Below are positions 31,684-43,467 of a DNA stretch of 64,000 bases, piece after piece. The DNA is taken from contig NC_059362.1 of the NCBI RefSeq assembly GCF_019703515.2, forward strand, positions 24,736,826 through 24,800,825, given 5' to 3'. Under the pieces are notes generated by a model that did not search any database, was not told the origin of the DNA, and worked only from the letters and a program-made list of their open reading frames with translations. How positions within the stretch are numbered: the stretch's first letter is position 1; each line of letters opens with the position of its first letter. The position numbers and the translations under genes were made by a program. Source of the stretch: Myxocyprinus asiaticus (taxonomy: Eukaryota; Chordata; Actinopteri; Cypriniformes; Catostomidae).

Positions 31684-33664
31684 ACATTATGTGCAAAATG
31701 TAATTTGAGCTGAAGTAAAATTTATGATATTGTTTTCTGATTTATATGGCTGATTTGAGATATGTTATTTGAATGTAATATTGACCAAAAGTTTTGGATA
31801 TTTCGGTCTTTCCCCATGTGGATAGGAGCTGTATTTGAATGACAAAAATTTGCTGCCCAGAGGCTTTACAAATATGGCTGCCGAGTGACCTGACTTGTCA
31901 TAAAGAGACTGTGTCTTATCTCAGTGTCAGGTCATTCGCCCTGGCTCAGTGGGGGAGTTCAAACCTGAGTGGAAATTTTACCTTTGTATTGCTGAATCCA
32001 GGCTGTACCATGCTGCATTGGTAGGAGGGATATTTATATAGCTCATACCTTAATGAATCACTTCATGATCACATGAAAGATCTACTAGTCAATCAATCTG
32101 TCCTGAAGCACAATTCTTATACAAGTGCTGCTAAGTGCTACGATAAGGGTAATATACTGCTACGATTTACCATTCACTGAGCTTTATCTTTGAATGTTTA
32201 TACTCTTATAGGCGCAGTGGCAATACATCACGCAATATATACATGATCAGAGCTGCACCACTGGCACCTTCCATATGCAACACTTCATTTCAGCCCTATT
32301 TAACAACTCAGTGGGCTCTGCAGTTTATTACTCTGAAGTCCGAGACATATTATTTATAGGGGTTTGTACTGAAGGATATGAAAAAGATGTTTCAACATTT
32401 TTCATGTCTAAAAACATTGTTATATAACTTTTGAAATATAATAATGATTGACTTAAAATTTGCTGTTATTTTTCAGATAGCAAGGTCTAAAAGAAAGAGA
32501 CTATGTTATTACTATTTCCCATGAGTAATTTAATGCCTTGTGTGTCACAATGAACAAGACAAATGGAGATTGATGATTTGTGCCCAATGACTGGTAACAT
32601 TCAAATGAATGAATCTGTTTAATAGTCCAAAGCCAACAGTTCCAGAAAAGAATTCTGACTGGTAGTGTGTATGTAATACTAATATACAATATGTTTGCTC
32701 ATATATCTTATCTTGGACTGAGCAAATGTTCTTCGTAAGTTGCATCTTTAAATAGCTGTTCACATTGCATATTTCATTTGAATATACAGAGATGAAATTT
32801 AACTCTTTGTGTAAATAGTGGGATGTTTAAGCCTACATTTTAACAACTGTGACACTGCAAGGCTATTACCATGTAACGGGTGTCGAATTTGAATGCAATG
32901 TTGTAAGAAAGTTGTTGTGTTAAGGGCAGTGAAGCAATATGTTCAAACACTTTCACATTCTTTAATTACGCATGTTTGACAATAAAGCCATGCCACCAGT
33001 GGGGAACAATGTCCTACAGAAGGAGAAAAGGACCAGCGTGAGTGAGCGGGCAACCCTGACAGCTGAACGAATTGTTATTGAGTGGATTTCCAGGGCAAAT
33101 GCGAAAACATTGTGAAAATAAATGTTTTTTTGTTTAGCATCCCGTCCACCCAACACAACAAACATTGACTCAACCAATACCGTGAGTTTTGGGCAGGACC
33201 ATCTGTTTGTTTTATCAACTACAGACAGGGGAAGTGTTCCGGAAACCTGTTCAACAACCTGTTTTTTTTGTTTGTTTTTTGTTTTTTTGGTGTCACAGAA
33301 ACAGACTTCAGCTTTAACCAATATAATTGTCTCACATACAGATGACCATCTAATTAAAATGTACTATTTTACTCAATATTTGTGTTTGCTATATATTTTT
33401 GATGCTTGTTAGTTAACTTAGGAACATGTGCTAATGCCAGACTGTTGGAATCTACTAATAGTGGAGTCTCTTATGCACTTGAGGACTATTCTCGTGGTGC
33501 ATGTGAGTGATAACATGTCTCAGACAATCATAGCTCAGAAACCAAAATCAATGTAAAGGCTGTTATAAAAAAAAAAAAAATAAATAAAAAAAAAAAAACA
33601 CTTATTCTGTTTTTAAGGCACATATTCAATAATTAAAAATAACTTTCCCCATGCTCTATGTACT
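31684..33664. other. Gene-free stretch, partly low in repeats
   Basis: No gene seen. The part 32040-32360 lacks simple repeats and element-like ends, and could be single-copy sequence. Poly-A/TAAA runs lie at 33567-33599. Confidence 0.4.
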
Positions 33665-33928
33665 TAAAGGGATGGTTCACCCAAAATTGATCTCATCCTC
33701 AATGTTCAAACCCATATGAATTTCTTCTTTAGAACACAAAAATAGTGTGTTAAAGGCTCAGTCACCATTCACTCTCATTGCATCTTTTTCCCATAAAATG
33801 GAAGTGAATGCTGACTGAGGTTCTGCCTAACATCTCCTTTTGTGCTCCATGGAAGACAGAAAGTAATATGGGTTTGAAACAAAATGAGGGTGAGTAAATG
33901 ATGGCAGAATTTTCATTTGTTTGGGTTT
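33665..33928. mobile_element. MITE with both arms
   Basis: The left arm agggatggttcacccaaaat and the right arm ..tttcatttgtttgggtt are inverted. Internal ctcagtcaccattcactctc pairs with gtgaatgctgactgag. It is the only copy in the window with both arms of the family found as single arms at 8450, 27976, 28139 and 30296. Confidence 0.7.
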
Positions 33929-35323
33929 TTGCATCTGGCACATTAGTCCTCAACATTTGTTCAAATGACGGTGCATTTTGCTTGTAATTTAGTCTATTTC
34001 ATCATTATCTCAGATTACACTTGAACTCAAAAGTTAAGAATTGAGAGAAGTCTATGACTAAAACAAAACGACTTTGCCCCCTTGTGTCAAAAACAACATT
34101 TTAAAACAAACGGTGTGTCATAAATGTTGTCAAATGGTACCCATTATCTTTCTATTGTCTATGAAACTAAATCAATTACAGTAGTTGTTTTTGCAGTAGT
34201 GTATAATGAGTTGTATTTAGTCAGTTTCTGCAGACTTGTTGTTTATAATGTGAAAAGTATCAAGTGAGTTTTTGTATCCAATGAGTCTAAAATCACACTG
34301 ATTACTGAATGAGGTTTAATAGGGAAATTAGTTTTCTGCACAAAGGAGCTCTCCGTGTACGAGGAGTACTTCCTTGCCATGTAGGGACATTAATGAAATG
34401 TAGGAACATTAGCTTTTCCATTTCTTTTCAGTTCAGTGGTATGGTTGGTGAACATTTTCAGATTCGTGTATGGCTCCTTGCTGCTTTTTATTAAAATGCT
34501 CATAGCAAGAATAGTATCAAAGCTTTATGTTTGCTGCAGTCTCACCCACATTAAAGCAGACCCACATAGCCATCTGCCAAGTGCGATTGTGTTCACCTGG
34601 CAAGGCCATTTTATTAAAAAACTAATTTTCAGCGTCCTAATTATTTTTCATTACATTGGTGCTTTGGTGAAGTAAATTGGAATTGGACAGTAATTGTCCA
34701 GCCAGAGAGATGCGGGGAGTCGTGGTGTATCAGGCTAGATGAGGTATGACATCTTACCACTACGCTGTGACTATTAGAATGCTTCTCCCCCTTGATAGCT
34801 GAGCTAAACTCCCTGCTCTGAGTTTACGGTCAGCTCAGGCAAGGTCATTCAGAAGCCGTTAAAGAGAGAGAATTTCTACAGAGCCTCTGGATGAGAGGAG
34901 ATTAGCCTTTCTCAGACTCAACTGCACCTGTGCTTGCCTGTGGTTGATCCATGGCTCTAGCATCCCGAGTCACTTTGCCATCCCCGGTGGAACTAACCGG
35001 GTCGGTGCACCTACGGCTTTAAGGCGGATGTGTTCAGCACAGACAGGCAGCCTGCTGTTCGGATTATGACTTTTTTCACTCTCGCTCTCTTTCTTTATCT
35101 GAACTATCACAGAAAATCCTCTCCAAATGCAATGTGGTTTTCTGCCGTGCCAATCAATAAAGCTCCATCAGACCTGACGGGACAAAAAGAGAGGGAAAAA
35201 AGACAAGGTCTTCTTTATCTGCCAATCTGCTCATTCTCACTGGGTGTTTTATGATCTTGGAAGTGTTTTTCTAGTATGAGCTCAGGGTTAGGAAAATGAG
35301 GAAGAGATTTGTTGATTTACACT
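33929..35323. other. Gene-free stretch with low-repeat segment 34680-35250
   Basis: 34680-35250 is less AT-rich than its surroundings and free of simple repeats and element ends. No splice-flanked exon is recognisable in it. Confidence 0.4.
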
Positions 35324-35791
35324 TGTAGTGGGTTGAAAATATTGACATCAAAAGAAAAAAGACACCCCTCAAAGTTTTGTGTGGTACAAAGGTAATGTAC
35401 ATTATGCATACAGGTCATAATAGTGATTTGGGAATAAGTCAAATTGTGGTTGTTAGTGCCTCCTGTAGAGGGCGCTTAGCACTGGTGGGTCTAAGGTACT
35501 GCACAGGTCTGGCCAGAGGCAATTAAACACTGCCGAAGCTGGCATCAACTACCTCTGTCTCACGGCATTTCTTTTATACTTCTACAGGTAAGCAAATGGT
35601 TAAAAAACTGTTTCAAAACTGTATTAAAAGGATCATTATGTTTCAGCTGTGCATAGTATTGGTATATGTTATTTGAGTAAAACTGTTAAGTGAGTGATGA
35701 GTTATGTACTGGGAGAAACACATGGAACAAATATGTGAATTAAAAGTGAATGTGAGAAAATGTATGCACGAAATGAGCTTATAAATGTTTC

Positions 35792-36095
35792 AGTAGTTCG
35801 TATGTTAATGCAATCTTGTGTTGAAGCAGTAAACGTATTTGGCTTGCTGTCCATATACTGGAGGGCTCGGAGCTCGAGACTCGACTCGAGTCCTGATCCC
35901 CCCCCCCCCCCCCCCCCGGCGTTCACTTATTTAGAGAATGGATCTAGAGAATAGGTGGAGATGGGGTGGAGGTGGGATGTCAGGAGAGTTGTCACAGGAA
36001 GCAGGTAAGCAGCGGCTTATATATTCCTGCTCGTGGGCTGTGATTTGTCAGATTAAAATTAACATGCCCTCCCGAACCTCTGTTAATTAACTCCA
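35792..36095. repeat. Unclassified inserted repeat, short copy
   Basis: agtagttcgtatgttaatgc .. gttaattaactcca, flanked by TTTC on both sides (35788-35791, 36096-36099). Its first 107 bases match 36100-36206 and its last 118 match 38464-38583, so it is an internally deleted version of the next copy. It contains a C-run at 35899-35918. Confidence 0.65.
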
Positions 36096-36616
36096 TTTCA
36101 ATAGTTCGTATGTTAATGTAATCTTGTGTTGAAGCAGTAAACGTATTTGGCTTGCTGTCTGTATTCTGGAGGGCTTGGAGCTCGAGACTCGACTCGAGTC
36201 CTGATTACCCCCAAAAAGGCGTTAAGATGAAAGAACAGTACCATGACTATGGCAGGAAGTATTTAGGACAGCAAGCCAGCAACAATTCAATTTGGCAAAT
36301 TGGCTTGGCGGATGCTTCTGAATTGTTTTTCCCCCAAAAAAATGTGTACAGAGGGAGTGCTTTAAGCATTTGTTTGAAGGTGCGTTCTTGTACGATTGCT
36401 GGTCGAGAGGGCTACGCTGCAATTCGGACGAGAGACCACCACTCGTCGTAGAAGTGGATGGGCTCACGGTATGCGAACAGGGAAGGTGAAAATGAGAGTT
36501 GGCTCGTGCTGCGTTCAAAAGGGAGGGCTCACACTGTGATTCAAACGGGAGACTGTTCTAAAAGAGAGAGGTTTAGCTCACAGGAAACATGATTGTGGTG
36601 TTATGGGAGATTTAGT

Positions 36617-36836
36617 GGCAGGGCCTGAAAGGTTCCGCAGTTGCGGCACCTGGAAAAAACACATTTGCGCTGCTTTGTGGTGTGGTGGGAGTGTGTTGCA
36701 TGGTCTGAAGGACACCGCAGTTGCGGCACCTGTACAGCATGTTTGCGCTGCTTTGCGGTGTGGTGGGAGTTTGTCGCATGGTCCGAAGGACATCGCAGTT
36801 GGGGCACCTGTACAGCACATTTGTGCTGCTTTGTAA
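36617..36836. repeat. Minisatellite, unit 78-80 bp, about 2.7 copies
   Basis: The gcagttgcggcacctg core starts at 36637, 36717 and 36795 (third copy gcagttggggcacctg); tttgcgctgctttg.ggtgtg follows each. All six frames remain open across it, producing misleading repetitive ORFs. Confidence 0.8.
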
Positions 36837-37025
36837 ATGGTTGCCATCTTTGGCTCCTCGGTAGGTAATGGTGAAATCTTGGAAAGACACCTAGATAGAG
36901 AAATGAGAGGTAAATCTGCATACAGTCCAGTGACAGTAATATTGGTGAGACCCTGCGGAAGGCACAATTTCAGGCGTTGCTGTAGAAAAGACAAAATAAT
37001 CATATTTAAGCGAAACTTTAGAAAA

Positions 37026-37500
37026 AATGTGCTAGGGAATACAGTACTTCTTCATAAACAATGTGAAAAAATAGCATAACATGATCTGAGAAATAAGAGC
37101 TTTGGCTCTGTACTGCATACAGATATGCATGGACTTGCAACCATCATTGAAGGATTCACTTTAGGCCATTCGCTCTTTAGGAGTATAACTGTCACCTGTA
37201 GTACAATATACTTCTTGCATAGGAAATGCATCACATAGCAATAGGTGTGAATTATCTAGGAATGCACTGAGTTGCAGCTCTGCACTGCATAAAGAAATGC
37301 AGGAGATATGTGCTGGGAAATACAGTACATCTTAATAAACAATGTGAAAAAACAGCATAAAAATTATCTGAGAAATAAGTGCTTTGGCTCTGTACTGCAT
37401 GCAGATATGCAGGAGAAATGGACTTGCAATCATTACTGAAGGATACAGTTGTGGTCATTCGCTCCTTAGGAGTATGACTGCCCCCTGCTGTACAATATAC
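37026..37500. repeat. Two direct repeats of about 185 bp
   Basis: 37026-37205 and about 37307-37495 share aatacagtac, aacaatgtgaaaaaa.agca, tttggctctgtactgcat, ggacttgcaa, ttcgctc.ttaggagtat and gtacaatata, at a spacing of about 283 bases. Confidence 0.75.
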
Positions 37501-38211
37501 GTCAATAAGGCTGAGAGGAAGCAAGACACGTTGCAGAATGATTATGAATGAGTTGGAACGCGGCTCATGATCCGCCTCTTGCAGAGCCGAATTCGGCTCG
37601 TGTCTGTTCGGACAGAGTCCGTGTATAACTGCAGTGTGCTGTGGAATGGTCAGAGCCAGTGCTGCGCGGCATGTCTGCGTTGGTTTGAAAATAATTTGTC
37701 ATTAGATTATCGGTCGATTGAAGGGAGTTCTGTGTTGCATGATGCCCCTGTGTTCAGAATGAAATAAAACACGCTCCGAAGGGCACTTTGGAGGGAGAAA
37801 CAATCGTGATATTCATGTTAGAAGATGAGGAACAATCTCTGAATAAAGCACGCCCCCTAAAAAAGCTGTGGCGTGGTAATGAGGCTGACAGGCATCACCT
37901 GTGCGGCAGAACCTGATTAAAAATGCTGGGGGTTGAAATGGTGGTTGGATTGAATAGTTAATCTTTGTTTCTTTCACTTTCAAATAAAATTGAATTCTAA
38001 TGGCATGAAGCATGAATGGCATGAATGGCGCCCAGTCGCGGAGGCAGCTGGCACTGCTTTCCGGGTGGAAAGTTTAGATAATAGAACATATGAGCAGTCA
38101 TAGAGAGCTGTTTCACATTTTTTAAAGTGCAGGAGCAGCCAGTTTGCGGCAGCAACTTCGCGTTATAAACTGCTTCATCGAATGGAGCATAGAAAGACAG
38201 ACAGGGTAAAA

Positions 38212-38212
38212 A

Positions 38213-38283
<71 letters not shown>
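38212..38283. repeat. (TA)n microsatellite
   Basis: About 70 bases of alternating AT. Confidence 0.95.
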
Positions 38284-38284
<1 letters not shown>

Positions 38285-38960
38285 CACTTAACGTGGTAGC
38301 CGTCAATACTGCTGTGGCAGCTTCTGTTGAATAACGAGACTGTTTGGATGGAAGAGCTGTTCTGGTGGAGCTGAATGCTTTGCAGGGAAGTTGCATCCGA
38401 TGATCCGTCTTCCTGGGTCTGTTCATGGGGAAATGGGTGGGGCTGAATGCCGGAAAGACTCTCATGTCAGGAGAGTTGTCACAGGAAGCAGGTAAGCAGC
38501 GGCTTACATACTCCTGCTCGTGGGCTGTGATTTGTCAGATTAAAATGAACATGCTCCTCCCCAACTTCTGTTAATTAACTCCATTTCTGAAGAGTTTTAC
38601 ATGTTGATTTGAATCAGATGAGAAAATGTAAGCTAGTTTAAATGTATGTTTTCTACTGGAGTAATGTGGAGGCAAGATGGCTGCGAGTGTATTATTGAAC
38701 CCGAGCCAAAATGGCGGTTTACATGTAAAACATGAGGTCAGCGTGAAACAAAATGGCGGATTTGTCTAAATGGAATTCATGCTTTATAAATGTTAATGAG
38801 AACAAGGTTTTGTTATGTGACATAGGATGGGAATATATCAGTGAACTTGAGTGAAAAGGGTATTTGTGATGAAGATTACTATAAATGGTGAATGTGGAAT
38901 GTAATATTCTTTACACTGATGTATTAGAGATCAGCGTGGCGGAATACCAGACACTCTACA

Positions 38961-38976
38961 TGGTAGCGGAATTCTG
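38961..38976 (+). other. Candidate primer-binding site of the gypsy element
   Basis: TGGTAGCGGAATTCTG directly after the LTR end CTCTACA. Starting with TGG at the LTR border is the expected PBS position; the tRNA was not identified. Confidence 0.45.
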
Positions 38977-39006
38977 TCAGAAGAAAGAGAGGAGACTTCT
39001 CCAAGC

Positions 39007-39700
39007 ATGGGCATTACAGAAGTGGACCTCTATGACTTCAACACTGACTTCATGCATGGAGAGCAACTGCACAGTTTGGAGGACCAAGGAACTGACTGCC
39101 CCAGAGAGAGGATTGTGCTCCATCATAGAGTAGGACACAGAAGAGGGGGCCGTATAATCGCCGTTGACATCGGTACCAGCTTTGACACGGGTACAGGTAG
39201 CACAGACAGTGAATCCTATGCACCTCTAAGAACTGAGCATGTTGCACCACCACCCATGGTAACTGAAGAATTGACTGGTTTGATTAAATTCTCAGATGTT
39301 GCATCATATTTGCCACGTAGAGAGTTTAAGATTTATGGTGGGAAAATTTCTGATTCAAACTCTGATTTCAGTTACAATAGCTGAAGCTGAAACTGATAGC
39401 TGATTTCAGTTAAAATAGCATTTGCAAACAAATTGATGAAGATATTTCAGAGAAGTTCACAGAATCAGAAATCATTAGAATGGTGCTTAAAGTAATTAAA
39501 CCAGGTACCTTTAAAGAGATGCTCATTACCAAAGACAGCCTTACCATAGCAGAACTGAAATGGTTCCTTAGGGCTCATCTTAGAGACAAAAGCAGTACTG
39601 AATTTTTTCAGGAGTTAAGTAATGCAAAACAACTAGAAAAATAATCCCCTCAACAATTTGTATACAGGTTAATGGGTTTGAGACAGTGAGTGTTGAGTTT

Positions 39701-39751
<51 letters not shown>

Positions 39752-40320
39752 TAGTGCAAGGTGTCTTCATCCATTCATTGTATCAGGGGCTGAATTAAAA
39801 ATACACCTATGTGAGAAGAGACCTCAAATCGGCTGTTTCCACTCAAACACTTATAGACGATCAGATCTTAGAACTAATAACCCAGTCGGTGAGTGAGGAG
39901 ACTGAAAAACAAAAACACCTAGGTTCAGTGAGCAATACCAGGGTCACTGTTGCTAGTGCAATTTAGCAAGGCAACACAGGAGAAAAGTCTACCTCTCCAG
40001 TGCAAGCCAAGGTTAAAGCAAACCATGATGCCATACACGAATTGTTGGCACTAGTATCTGCCCTTACCAAAAGCTTGGAGAAGGTTGTGTCTATGGGGAG
40101 TGGCTCACAGCAGCCCACAGCCATGGTAATGGTAGCCAGTGCCCAGAAACAACCCCAAGCAGAAACAAAGGGCAAATGTACGCAGTGTAAAGCACTGGGT
40201 AGTGATCATTGCACACACTGTTTCCGTTGTGGCCAAATTGGACACAGGGCAATGGGGTGCATTCAGAAGAATACCCAAGCGTTAAAAGGGACAAGGTCAC
40301 TGGGAGGGGACCACCAGTGA
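39007..40320 (+). pseudogene. Gypsy gag with zinc knuckle
   Basis: The N-terminus MGITEVDLYDFNTDFMHGEQ at 39007 is followed by an open frame to 39384. The middle is broken by stops, and a (TA)n tract (39704-39748) is inserted after ..LMGLRQ. The distal part (40000-40320) contains CTQCKALGSDHCTHC and a CCHC knuckle, CFRCGQIGHRAMGC. The particle protein is therefore recognisable but not translatable. Confidence 0.7.
39704..39748. repeat. (TA)n microsatellite inside gag
   Basis: Pure alternating AT, expanded within former coding sequence. Confidence 0.95.
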
Positions 40321-40439
40321 CTGGGAAACATTTTGTGTCCCAACCCCACATGAATGTCATTCAAGGTGAAATGTCAAACCCCAAAATGCCCCCTAGAGAA
40401 GTCAGGGGAGGGAGGGGAAAACAGGTTTCAAAGTTGATT

Positions 40440-40790
40440 GGGAGTCATTGCATGATTACCTGCCAACTAAATGGGATACAGTCTCTTGCTTTTGGACAGT
40501 GGAGCCCAAATTAGCCTCATGGGAATATGGTTGCAGCAGAATTTACCAAGGGTGCAAATTCAACCACTTGAGACCTTACTAGCTGACAGACCACTCAGGG
40601 TCACAGTGGCGAATGGATCAGTGGTACCATTCAAAGGATGGGTCAATGTTCTGCTTGAGATAACAAGCACCAAGAATGGGAACATTGCCATCCATGTGCC
40701 TATGTTAGTGCAGAGGGAATAGATTGTCCACTGCAGGGCTTCAATGTGATCAAAGAACTAATCTGAAAAAAATTTAACTTTGCAACCAAC
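40440..40790 (+). pseudogene. Gypsy aspartic protease
   Basis: CQLNGIQSLA then, after a one-base frame change, LLLDSGAQISLMGIWL with the Asp-Ser-Gly active site at about 40489-40509. VTVANGSVVPFKGWVNV and HVPMLVQRE follow to 40722. Confidence 0.7.
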
Positions 40791-40936
40791 ATTAGTCTAA
40801 CTAATCTACTCTCTGAAGCTATAAATTTACAGAGAAGTACAGCAAAAACCTTGGTCTCCGCTGTGAACTCTGACACTCTCTGGGAAGATACAGTGAGCCA
40901 TGCAGTAAAGACTGGGAGAATAGGGTTCACCATTCA

Positions 40937-41830
40937 TTGTGGTCAATATTGAATGTGAGATGTCGACTGAAAGCCTGGCCTAGGGACGGCACCATGATGT
41001 TTGAGCCTGTCATTGAAGGGAGTGTCAGGGAAGGTTTAGAGTTATTTCTGGCAGTTGTAAGTGTGCCTCGGGGTGCCTTGAAGATAGTGAGAGTACTAAT
41101 ACAAAATTCAACAGATCGGGACATCCACTTATCAGGCAGGTTGGTGTTAGGGACCATCGAACCGATCACTAAAACTAAGCCAGTCCAGTTCCAACCCGAA
41201 AGTGTGTGTGTGGGGGGGGTGGCGAGCCACGGAACACCGGTGCCTTCCTGTGCACTACTCAACTCCATTCTGTAGACACTGACCGACAGTCTGAAGAACA
41301 ATACAGTCGGGGAAAGACTGGGGAAAGGTGGCACCTGCCTGTAGAGCTCTGACATCTTAACGAACATGAGCAACAGGAAGTGATACAGCTGTTGTTCGAG
41401 GAGTCTGACGTGTTTGCTAAAAACATCGGTTGCATCCCAAGCCTGCAACTAAAAATCAACCTAACCAATGACATTCCTGTCCAAAAGTGTTACAATTCCA
41501 TACCGAAACCTCTGTACAGAGAAGTGAAGGACTATGTACGGAACCTTAAGGACAGAGGTTGGATAACGAAATCGACATCTTCATACTCTTCACCAGTGCT
41601 TTGCGTACAGACAGAGGTTGGTTAATGAAATCGACATCTTCATACTCTTCACCAGTGCTCTGCATACGGAAGAAGGACAACAGCCTACGGTTGTGTGTCG
41701 GCTTCCGGGAACTGAACTGTAAGCCCATACCTGATCGACATCCCCTACCTAGGATCTAAGACCTCCTAGATAGTCTCAGTGGTAACACTTGGTTCTCAAT
41801 CCTAGACCAAGGAAGTGCTTATCACCACTG
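40937..41830 (+). pseudogene. Gypsy RT N-terminal part with internal tandem duplication
   Basis: The linker region (40937-41275) precedes IQLLFEESDVFAKNIGCIPS and LKDRGWITKSTSSYSSPVLC. Bases 41551-41607 are repeated with a few changes at 41610-41666, so the SSYSSPVLC segment occurs twice with a frame change between the copies. RKKDNSLRLCVGFRELNCKP (usual Asp in the VDFR motif is Gly) and an ILDQGSAYH-like end follow. The rest of RT, including the catalytic YxDD and RNase H, is deleted before the integrase. Confidence 0.7.
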
Positions 41831-41874
41831 AAACAGAAGCATCCTCATGTCCATCAAAGAGCACCAATGGGTTC

Positions 41875-42699
41875 CATTTCATCAAGTGCACCATTTGAAG
41901 TGGTGAGTGTAGACTATTTACACCTTGACCAAGTAAGGGTGGGTATGAATACATTATTGTCCTGGTAGACCACTTCACCAGGTTTGCTCAGGCATACCCC
42001 CCGAAGAATAAGTCCGGCACGACTGCCACCGAAACGATTTTCCAAGACTTCATTCCTCGCTTCGGATGCCCTGAGAAACTCCACCACAACCAGGGCAAAG
42101 AGTTCAAGAACAGTCTGTTTCGGAGACTAAAACAGCTGTCAGGGATTGCACACTCCCTTACCACTCCTTACCACCCTCAATACAACCCTGTGGAAAGACT
42201 ACATTGGACGCTCCATTCACATGTTGCGCACCTTGGAGGAGGAAATGAAGAGTGAATGGAAAGACCACCTACCTCGCATCGTGCACGCCTATAACTGCAC
42301 AAGGCATGAGGCAATGGGCTACTCTCCATTTTTCCTCTTATATAGCAGAATCCCAAGGTTGCCGGTCAACTTGTTGTTCAACCTGAAGGATGAAAGGGAG
42401 AAATCAAACCATCAAGCCTTTGTACAGAAGTGGGCAGACAGAATGAGACAAACTTACCAGAGAACTGTCAAAGGTCTTCCGTCAAAGGCAAGAAATACTA
42501 TGATCATGCAGTAAGAGGTACCATTCTTCATCCTGGCGACAGAGTACTAGTTCGAAAATTGTCAGAACGAGGTGGGCCAGGCAAACTACATGCATACTGG
42601 GAAAAGGATGTGCATCGGGTTGTGGAACGCATTGGAAATGGCCCATTGTACAAGGTACAGCCTGAGAAGGGTAACAAGACCTTACCTGTGCTTCACTGA
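41875..42699 (+). pseudogene. Gypsy integrase, core and C-terminal part
   Basis: [12 protein letters not shown] carries the first catalytic Asp (about 41912). The second region reads [13 protein letters not shown] (about 42070-42110), where the expected Asp is Asn. The third region, [14 protein letters not shown], keeps the Glu. Frames change twice in this core. The distal part (42200-42699) reads [40 protein letters not shown] and [20 protein letters not shown]. With no zinc-binding N-terminus and a mutated triad it is inactive. Confidence 0.75.
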
Positions 42700-43448
42700 A
42701 ACCTTTTGATGGCTGTTAATGACTTACAGGTGGAAGAACCCATGCCTGCCACTAAAGAGACAAAGAGAGGAAAACCGAAAAGACAGTTAACAACTCAGTC
42801 GAAGGAATGCTCAGAGACTGAGACCTCGGATGAGGAAGAGCATACTTACCTTTATGACATGCAGAGAATGATTCCTTGCTACAAATTGGTAAAACTCCCA
42901 TAAAGGAACACTGACACTGTACCGGTGGTATATCAAAACCAGTGTGACCTTCATCCAACTGCCTGCGAGTTTCACCCCGTGAGGAGGTGTGATCCAACGG
43001 AGAACCAGGTTCAAGAGCCAGGCCAAGAGGATCAGATACACAGCCCAGGTTCATAACTAGTGACTTCAGATGGAGACCAAAGAGGAATGGACAATGTGGA
43101 AGTAATAGTGGAGGGAGAACAGGATGTTGAGGATGAGAATGAGAGAGATAGAGAAGATAAAGGAAGGAGAAGTAAGAAGATCTCAGAGAGCTGGAAGACC
43201 CAAGGAAATGTTCACTTATGACATTCTGGGTAGACCCTCATATCGACCCTGGAGAGCAGAGTTTAAATCACTACAGCTCACACAGCTGCATATTTCTCAA
43301 CATGAGACCCCTTACTTGCAGCACATGCCCACTCATCCTTGCTGTTATTGGGGTCATAATGTTTATTAAAGAAGTAGCTTTGAAAAAAAAAAAAAAAAAA
43401 AAAAAAAACTACAGTAGTCTGAATGATCATTTAGATGTCAGGAGCCAT

Positions 43449-43467
43449 AAAAAAAAGTAGGGGAGAG
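43449..43467 (+). other. Polypurine tract before the 3' LTR
   Basis: aaaaaaaagtaggggagag immediately precedes TGTAATGTG, the start of the 3' LTR. Confidence 0.7.

Larger units (their letters stand above)
36100..38583. mobile_element. Unclassified inserted repeat, long copy
   Basis: About 2.5 kb flanked by TTTC (36096-36099, 38584-38587), head to tail with its short copy. The interior holds a 78-80 bp minisatellite, a second pair of direct repeats, and a (TA)n tract. No transposase, RT or other domain was recognised in any frame. An LTR-retrotransposon derivative or another non-autonomous element is possible. Confidence 0.5.
35324..38960 (+). repeat. 5' LTR of the gypsy element (interrupted)
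   Basis: TGTAGTGGGTTG.. to ..ACACTCTACA, immediately followed by TGG of the PBS. Parts 35324-35791 and 38584-38960 are colinear with 43468-44200 and 47674-47755. The LTR contains a splice-donor-like tctacaggtaagcaaatgg at 35581-35599, and aattaaacactgcc upstream of it. Confidence 0.7.
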
